Position numbers and translations under genes: made by a program
The notes under the pieces: model-generated
The model's database searches: none
Told to the model about the DNA's origin: nothing
The model's input: the letters and a program-made list of their open reading frames with translations, nothing else
In this document: positions 59,483-64,000 of the stretch, piece after piece
Numbering within the stretch: the first letter of the stretch is position 1
Layout of the letters: each line of letters begins with the position of its first letter
NCBI RefSeq assembly: GCF_014648675.1
Contig: NZ_BMRO01000006.1
Location: forward strand, 426,646-490,645
From: Actinomadura livida
GTDB taxonomy: Bacteria; Actinomycetota; Actinomycetes; Streptosporangiales; Streptosporangiaceae
Reading direction: 5' to 3'
Length of the DNA stretch: 64,000 nt

Positions 59483-60358
59483 GTGGATTCCCCTGACGAA
59501 CAGCTCCTCAAGCAGACAATCGAACGCCTGACCCAGGAGAACGCGAAACTCCGCAGCCAACTGGCGGTGACCGAACAATGGAACCCGCCGCTCGAACTCG
59601 AACACGCGTTCCGCACGGCCATGGGCTGGGAGTGCGTCACGGTCCCGCTCATACCCGAAGAGCCGACCCTTATCCTCATCAGCGGCACGGAACCCGGCAC
59701 CGGCGGGGACGGCGCGGCGGCCGGCGAAGTGTGGCGCCACCTGCAGACCGCGGCGCCCCCGCGCGGCCGGATCGGGCCCTACGCGCGCGCCCAGATGCCC
59801 GGCCGGCTCCTCGGGTACCTGCGGGTGCACGGCGACCGGACCGTCATCGTCCTCAACCGGGATCTGCGGCGCGGGCAGGTCTCCCGCGCGGCCAGGATTC
59901 TGCGTTCGAACGCGAAGATGCGCCATCCCCGTCTTCTCGAACTGTCCGCCGTTCCCTTGCTGGCTCTAAGCGCGCTATACCAGGGCGGTTCCGCGAAAAG
60001 CCTCGTCGGACTCAGTGCCGCGGCTGCGCCGGCCGCGACCATCGTGCTGTCGATAGCGATTGCGCCGTCCACCGGCCCGTACCCGGAAAATCAGCCGTCC
60101 ATCGGACGGACACATCCCACTTCCCATGTCACGCAGAGCGACGAGAAAACTGCACGGAGATCATCTAAACCGCCGGAATCGTCTGCGGAGAAATTGAGAA
60201 AGACGCTCGCCGCCGAGTCCTCCGGGACGACCCGTGCCGCCCCGGCGCCCGCTTGCCCGGATCCCGTCATTCCGACCGGCCGCCCGCCGCTGCCCACTCC
60301 CACTCCGTCCGCGTCGCCGTCCCTGCCCCCGCCGCTCGAATCGTCCGCCCCCCGCTGA
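59483..60358 (+). CDS. Unknown coiled-coil protein with membrane segments
   Basis: This 291-residue protein is not recognised. It has an N-terminal coiled coil (EQLLKQTIERLTQENAKLRS), a compact alpha/beta region (AMGWECVTVPLIPEEPTLIL, then GRLLGYLRVHGDRTVIVLNR), and two hydrophobic segments (SAVPLLALSALYQGG and GLSAAAAPAATIVLSIAIAP). The Ser/Thr/Pro-rich tail could lie outside the membrane. The start is GTG 59483 because GGGAG is placed 5 nt before it; ATG 59471 has none. It is 94 bp downstream of the XRE gene and likely in the same transcript. It ends next to the VWA remnant. Confidence 0.6.
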   Translation: MDSPDEQLLKQTIERLTQENAKLRSQLAVTEQWNPPLELEHAFRTAMGWECVTVPLIPEEPTLILISGTEPGTGGDGAAAGEVWRHLQTAAPPRGRIGPYARAQMPGRLLGYLRVHGDRTVIVLNRDLRRGQVSRAARILRSNAKMRHPRLLELSAVPLLALSALYQGGSAKSLVGLSAAAAPAATIVLSIAIAPSTGPYPENQPSIGRTHPTSHVTQSDEKTARRSSKPPESSAEKLRKTLAAESSGTTRAAPAPACPDPVIPTGRPPLPTPTPSASPSLPPPLESSAPR

Positions 60359-60390
60359 TCCCCGCCGCGCCGGCCGCCGGCGGACCGGCG

Positions 60391-60821
60391 TGGACGCCAT
60401 CGCCGGGTTCGGGGCGCAGTTCGGGACGGAGGCGCCGCCCGCGCGGATCGTGCTGCTGTCCGACGGCACCAACACCGCGGGGCGCGAGCCCGGGGAGGCG
60501 GTCCGGCGCGCCGCGGAGACCGGCGTCCCGGTGTCGACGATCGCCTACGGCACGCCCGAGGGCTTCATGGTGCAGAACGGGCAGATGATCCCGGTGCCGG
60601 TCGACGGTCCCGCGCTGGAGCGGCTGGCGCAGGACACCGGCGGACGGTTCTACGAGGCCGCCTCCGGCGACGAACTGCGCGGGGTGTACGCGGACATCGG
60701 CGGCAGCATCGGCTACCGCACGGAGCGGCGGGAGATCTGGACGTGGTTCATCGGGGCCGGCCTGCTGCTGTCGTGCGCGGTCGCGGCGGCGTCGTTGCTG
60801 TGGTTCTCGCGCCTGCCGTGA
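60391..60821 (+). pseudogene. VWA domain membrane protein, 5'-truncated
   Basis: The frame from about 60391 reads AIAGFGAQFG, ARIVLLSDGTNTAGREPGEA, VPVSTIAYGTPEGFMVQNG and VYADIGGSIGYRTERREIWT, then a C-terminal membrane helix and FSRLP. This matches the C-terminal half of actinobacterial VWA-domain membrane proteins (about 320 residues) usually found with MoxR and DUF58 genes. The N-terminal membrane helices and the MIDAS DxSxS motif are absent. The sequence starts abruptly about 30 bp after an unrelated gene, so the 5' half has been lost. Confidence 0.65.
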
Positions 60822-60918
60822 ACCGGCGCGGAGACGCGGCCCTCCCAACACCCCTTTCCCTGAACGAAACGCATCGGAGCGGAGTACTCACTAGTGGGAA
60901 ATGAACTTGAGGAGCCTC

Positions 60919-61935
60919 ATGAGCTATCCACCGCAGGCGGACTCCCGGTACGGCATGGGCCAGAGCACGACGCAGTACGACCTCCGGGACGAGGTCCGGT
61001 ACGGCCTGGGCGACCCCCGCGGCCCCGACTTCCCGTCCCCTCCGCCCACTCGTACGTGGCCGCAGGAAGATCCGTTCAGGCGTCCGCCGCCGGCCGACCC
61101 GTGGGCGCTCCCCGAACGCGGCCGGCCGGACTACGGCGTCCCGGACTACGGCACCCCCGACTACGGGGACCCGCACCGCGGGCGCAGGGGCGGCCCCGGC
61201 CGGGCGGTCGTCGCGGCCGTCATCGCGGCGCTGCTCGCCGGTGGCGTGGCCGGGGGCGTCACCGGGCGGCTGACCGCGAACACGCCGGAGTCCACGGCGC
61301 TGCAGCAGTCCGACGCCGGGCCGGTGCAGGGCGGCCTCAGCGACGTCGCGGCGCGGGTGCAGGCGAGCGTGGTGTCGATCGAGGTGCGGGCCGCGGGCGC
61401 GCAGGGCACCGGCTCCGGGTTCGTCATCGACCGGCGGGGCCACGTGCTGACGAACGCCCACGTCGTCGAGGGCGGCGGCCAGGTCACCGTGGTGCTGGCC
61501 GACCAGCGGCGGGTCCGGGCGCGCCTGGTGGGCACCGACCGCGCCCTCGACCTGGCGGTGCTGGCGATCCCGGCCGCGCAGGCCCCGGCGCCGCTGACGT
61601 TCAGCCGCTTCTCGGACGTGCGCGTCGGCGACCCGGTCATCGCGCTCGGCTCCCCGCTGGGCCTGCAGGGCACGGTCACCAGCGGCATCGTCAGCGCGCT
61701 GAACCGGCAGGTGCGGCTGGGCGAGGGCGGCGGCGCGAGCACCGCCGTGCAGACCGACGCGTCCATCAACCCCGGGAACTCCGGCGGGCCGCTGGTCAAC
61801 GCGCGCGGCGAGGTCATCGGGGTGAACACCGCGATCGCCACACTGATGCGCGGCGGGGGCGGCGGCTCGATCGGCATCGGGTTCGCGATCCCCGCGGACC
61901 GGGCGCGGGAGGGCGCCCTGCGGCTGGTGCGCTGA
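60919..61935 (+). CDS. S1C (HtrA-like) serine protease lacking a PDZ domain
   Basis: This 338-residue protein has a Pro/Tyr/Asp-rich cytosolic N-terminus with PDYG repeats, a membrane helix (about 95-120: AVVAAVIAALLAGGVAGGVT) and a trypsin-like domain with the full triad: His in HVLTNAHVVEG, Asp in DRALDLAVLAI, Ser in INPGNSGGPLVNA. PepD/HtrA relatives carry a C-terminal PDZ domain, but here the protein ends just after GIGFAIPADRAR. In the same frame after the TGA a histidine-kinase fragment follows, so the 3' end is probably a deletion junction. ATG 60919 follows GAGGAG. The protease fold may still be functional. Confidence 0.8.
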   Translation: MSYPPQADSRYGMGQSTTQYDLRDEVRYGLGDPRGPDFPSPPPTRTWPQEDPFRRPPPADPWALPERGRPDYGVPDYGTPDYGDPHRGRRGGPGRAVVAAVIAALLAGGVAGGVTGRLTANTPESTALQQSDAGPVQGGLSDVAARVQASVVSIEVRAAGAQGTGSGFVIDRRGHVLTNAHVVEGGGQVTVVLADQRRVRARLVGTDRALDLAVLAIPAAQAPAPLTFSRFSDVRVGDPVIALGSPLGLQGTVTSGIVSALNRQVRLGEGGGASTAVQTDASINPGNSGGPLVNARGEVIGVNTAIATLMRGGGGGSIGIGFAIPADRAREGALRLVR

Positions 61936-61937
61936 CC

Positions 61938-62256
61938 CGGCCGGCAGTGGATCGCGGTCCGGGACGCCGGGCCCGGGATCCACGCCGACGACCAGGAGCG
62001 CGTGTTCGACCGCTTCTGGCGCGGCTCGGAGTCGCGCCGCTCCCGGGACCGCCGGACCGGGCTCGGGCTGGCGATCGTGCGGAGCATCGTGGAGGCGCAC
62101 AACGGCCACGTGCGGCTGTTCTCCGCCCCGGACGCCGGCAGCACGTTCGTCCTGTGGTTCCCGCCGCCGTCGTCCGGGGAACGCGCTACCGGGAGAGGTG
62201 CGGCCGGGTCGCCGCCCGGCCACGACCCGCTCGCCGCGGACGGCCCCGCCCGCTGA
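61938..62256 (+). pseudogene. Histidine kinase ATPase-domain fragment
   Basis: The frame continues that of the protease after its stop. It reads QWIAVRDAGPGIHADDQERV, then FDRFWRGSE, then GLGLAIVRSIVEAHNGHVRL and GSTFVLWFPP. These are the G1, F and G2 boxes of a HATPase_c domain, about the last 100 residues of a two-component sensor kinase. Sensor, dimerisation and phospho-accepting regions are absent. No response regulator is nearby. It is a non-functional remnant fused behind the protease gene. Confidence 0.7.
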
Positions 62257-62274
62257 AGGGCGGGCGGCGGCCGG

Positions 62275-63120
62275 TCAGAGGCCGAGGCGCTTCGCGTGGC
62301 GGGCGAGGAAGGCGGCGACCTCGTCCTCGGGCTTGTCCGGGAGGCCCCACATGATCTCGGTGACGCCCGCGTCCTCCCAGACCGCGATGTCCTCGGCGGA
62401 GGGGCGCATGGTGGCCAGGACGGAGATCTCCGGGCGTCCGGCGCGGCCCGCGTCCTCCCACGCGGCCCGCAGCGCGGCGGTCTTCTGCAGGATGTCGCGC
62501 TCGGTGGGGGTCGTCATCCAGCCGTCGGCGTTGGCGGCGATCCACGCGAACGTCTTCGGCCCGCCGCCGGCGCCGATCAGCAGCGGCACGTGTGCCTGGA
62601 CCGGCTTCGGCCAGGCCCAGGACGGGCCGAACGAGACGAACTCCCCGGCGTAGGACGCCTGCTCCTGCGTCCACAGCGCCCGCATCGCCTCCACGTACTC
62701 CCGCAGCACCGTCCGCCGCTTCCCGGCGGGGACGCCGTGGTCCGCGAGCTCGTCGGTGTTCCAGCCGAACCCGGCGCCGACCGTCACCCGCCCGCCGGAC
62801 AGGTGGTCGAGCGTGGCGATGGCCTTGGCGAGGGTGATCGGGTCGGACTCCACGGGCAGCGCGACCGCCGTGGCGAGCCGGATGGCGGAGGTGACGGTGA
62901 CCGCGGACGCCAGCGAGACCCAGGGGTCCAGCGTGCGCATGTACCGGTCGTCCGGGAGCGACGCGTCGCCCGTGCCGGGATGCGCGGCCTCGCGCTTGAC
63001 CGGGATGTGCGTGTGCTCGGGGACGTAGAACGTGTGGAACCCGTTCTCCTCTGCGGCCTTCGCGGCGGCGGCGGGCGTGATGCCCCTGTCACTTGTGAAG
63101 AGCACGATGCCATGGCGCAT
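62275..63120 (-). CDS. LLM class F420-dependent oxidoreductase
   Basis: This 281-residue luciferase-like protein is of the TIGR03619 F420 type (IVLFTSDRGITPAAAAKAAE, then FYVPEHTHIPVKREAAHPGT, then RLATAVALPVESDPITLAKA, then GGRVTVGAGFGWNTDELADH). It is likely to reduce or oxidise a hydrophobic substrate with coenzyme F420. ATG 63120 lies 7 nt after a TAGTAT -10 element, implying a leaderless mRNA. A KstR-like palindrome overlaps that promoter, hinting at steroid or cholesterol catabolism control. Confidence 0.88.
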   Translation of the reverse strand: MRHGIVLFTSDRGITPAAAAKAAEENGFHTFYVPEHTHIPVKREAAHPGTGDASLPDDRYMRTLDPWVSLASAVTVTSAIRLATAVALPVESDPITLAKAIATLDHLSGGRVTVGAGFGWNTDELADHGVPAGKRRTVLREYVEAMRALWTQEQASYAGEFVSFGPSWAWPKPVQAHVPLLIGAGGGPKTFAWIAANADGWMTTPTERDILQKTAALRAAWEDAGRAGRPEISVLATMRPSAEDIAVWEDAGVTEIMWGLPDKPEDEVAAFLARHAKRLGL

Positions 63121-63127
63121 GCGACCG

Positions 63128-63146
63128 ATACTAGAACGTGTTCTAG
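63128..63146 (-). promoter_or_regulatory. KstR-like operator over a leaderless promoter
   Basis: CTAGAACGTGTTCTAG (63131-63146) is a dyad with perfect 7-bp arms that contains TNNAACNNGTTNNA, the consensus described for the TetR-family cholesterol repressor KstR. It overlaps the minus-strand -10 TAGTAT (63133-63128). Confidence 0.65.
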
Positions 63147-63166
63147 GTTCCGCACAGGGTTCCGCG

Positions 63167-64000
63167 CTACCGGCGGCGGCCGCCGCGCATCGCCCTGGGG
63201 AGGGCGGTCACCGCCCGGCCGACCCGGAAGCTCACCGAGCCGCGGACGGAGGCGAGCAGGTGCCGCGTCTCGGCGAGGCTCTCCTCCGTCGCCGCGAGGC
63301 GCTCCTCCAGCCGGCGCACCTTCTCCTTGTGCTTGTCGGGCTTCTTCGCGCGCTTCTTCTTGACCCGGACGAGGCGGCGCCCGGCGACCTGCTGGACCTC
63401 GTGCCACACGTCCTCCTGCTTCTCCAGCCAGTTCAGGAGGTCGTCCTGCACGGGACCGCTGTCGCCCCACGTCCCGTAGAGCTTCATCGGGGTGATGCAG
63501 ACCGGCCGGAGGCCGCCGGTGATCACCGCCTCCCAGACGGCGGCCGAGACGCCCGGCGTGTGCTCGGACCGGTAGTCGTCGCAGACGATCACGCCGCCGG
63601 GGCGGAGCATGACCTGCGCGGCCCGGATGTCGCCGCGCACGTGCTCGTACAGGTGGGACGCGTCCACGTGCACGAACCGGCACGACTCGGGCTGGACGTG
63701 GTCCAGGATCGAGGAGGTCGGCCCCTGGACGATCTCCGGCAGCCGGTCGTGGAAGGCGCGGTAGTTCTCCTCGAAGGCCGCGCGGGTCAGCGTGGCGTAG
63801 GACCTGGCCATCTCCGCCCGGTTCGGGTCGTCCGACGCGTCGGAGTCGAACAGGTCGCACACCGTGAATGTCTCACCGTCCCGCAGGTGGCGCCCCATCA
63901 GGATGGCGCTCTTGCCGAGGTAGGAGCCGAGCTCCACCAGGTCGCCGGACTCCCCGAGCTGGTCCTGGCGTTCCAGGAACCAGGTGAACAGCCGCTGGTC
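63167..64000 (-). CDS. Class I SAM-dependent methyltransferase (partial)
   Basis: The last 277 residues are visible and the N-terminus lies beyond the right edge. The fold is a Methyltransf_24/TylF-like Rossmann domain: VELGSYLGKSAILMGRHL (SAM-binding motif I), FTVCDLFDSD, VHVDASHLYEHVRGDIRAAQ and LRPGGVIVCDDYRSEHTPGV. The C-terminal ~70 residues are basic and coiled-coil (KPDKHKEKVRRLEERLAATE), ending in an Arg-rich tail. Such enzymes often modify sugars or cell-surface glycans, and the coiled coil is common in glycan-cluster proteins. It is tandem with the downstream F420 oxidoreductase, 46 bp away. Confidence 0.75.
   Translation of the reverse strand, partial: DQRLFTWFLERQDQLGESGDLVELGSYLGKSAILMGRHLRDGETFTVCDLFDSDASDDPNRAEMARSYATLTRAAFEENYRAFHDRLPEIVQGPTSSILDHVQPESCRFVHVDASHLYEHVRGDIRAAQVMLRPGGVIVCDDYRSEHTPGVSAAVWEAVITGGLRPVCITPMKLYGTWGDSGPVQDDLLNWLEKQEDVWHEVQQVAGRRLVRVKKKRAKKPDKHKEKVRRLEERLAATEESLAETRHLLASVRGSVSFRVGRAVTALPRAMRGGRRR

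Overview
The window is a chromosomal segment of a high-GC actinomycete. GC is very high with strong third-position G/C bias. Lineage markers include F420-type luciferase-like oxidoreductases, a complete conservon (cvnABCD), a mycothiol-type DinB-fold enzyme, an actinobacterial PDWY-type cytochrome b, a DUF2637 protein and promoters that fit leaderless mRNAs. Thermomonosporaceae/Actinomadura-like bacteria are a reasonable guess, but this is inference. Both ends cut genes: polA on the left and a class I methyltransferase on the right.

Layout. 0-8 kb: 5' part of polA, an F420-type oxidoreductase, a secreted M28 aminopeptidase, then the cvnABCD signalling operon. 7.7-15.4 kb: an aromatic acid degradation island: TetR regulator with operator, acyl-CoA dehydrogenase, boxB and boxC of the aerobic benzoyl-CoA epoxide pathway, a benzoate-CoA ligase gene broken by an internal deletion, a PaaX-type regulator and a thioesterase. 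15.4-24.2 kb: a respiratory group: an iron-sulfur subunit plus NrfD-like membrane subunit with no catalytic subunit beside them, a secreted alpha-amylase with CBM20, DoxX, a hemerythrin-like protein, an orphan cytochrome b (qcrB), TetR and Crp/Fnr regulators. Crp-like sites precede the hemerythrin-like gene and qcrB. 24.2-28.7 kb: LysE exporter, double DUF427, erythromycin-esterase family protein and a DUF2637 membrane protein.

28.7-38 kb: a LacI-controlled ABC importer operon ending in an SDR dehydrogenase, a solitary hypF, and an ArsR/SRPBCC pair. 38-43 kb: a coupled FMN reductase/luciferase-like monooxygenase pair, a MerR regulator divergent from a mycothiol-type enzyme through a typical long-spacer MerR promoter, and a tandem universal stress protein. 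43-45 kb: CHAP-domain membrane protein, tRNA-Gly-Cys-Val cluster and an acetoacetate decarboxylase remnant. 45-55.8 kb: a large LuxR (LAL) regulator, a three-subunit PaoABC-like molybdenum aldehyde oxidase, an Lrp regulator and a divergent branched-chain 2-oxoacid dehydrogenase operon (E1 alpha, E1 beta, E2). Two tandem in-frame 54-bp units lie at the E1 beta/E2 junction.

55.8-60.4 kb looks accessory: a SigB/F/G-like sigma factor translationally coupled to a peptidoglycan-binding protein, two unknown proteins, an excisionase-like HTH, a divergent XRE regulator with paired inverted sites, and an unknown coiled-coil membrane protein. 60.4-62.3 kb is degraded: a 5'-truncated VWA gene, then a PDZ-less S1C protease followed in the same frame by a histidine-kinase fragment. 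The right end has an F420 oxidoreductase behind a KstR-like palindrome and the partial methyltransferase.

Recurring themes are ATGA/GTGA translational coupling inside operons, strong bidirectional hairpin terminators between convergent genes, and at least four genes broken by deletion. The broken genes are either real decay or assembly error; the sequence alone cannot decide.
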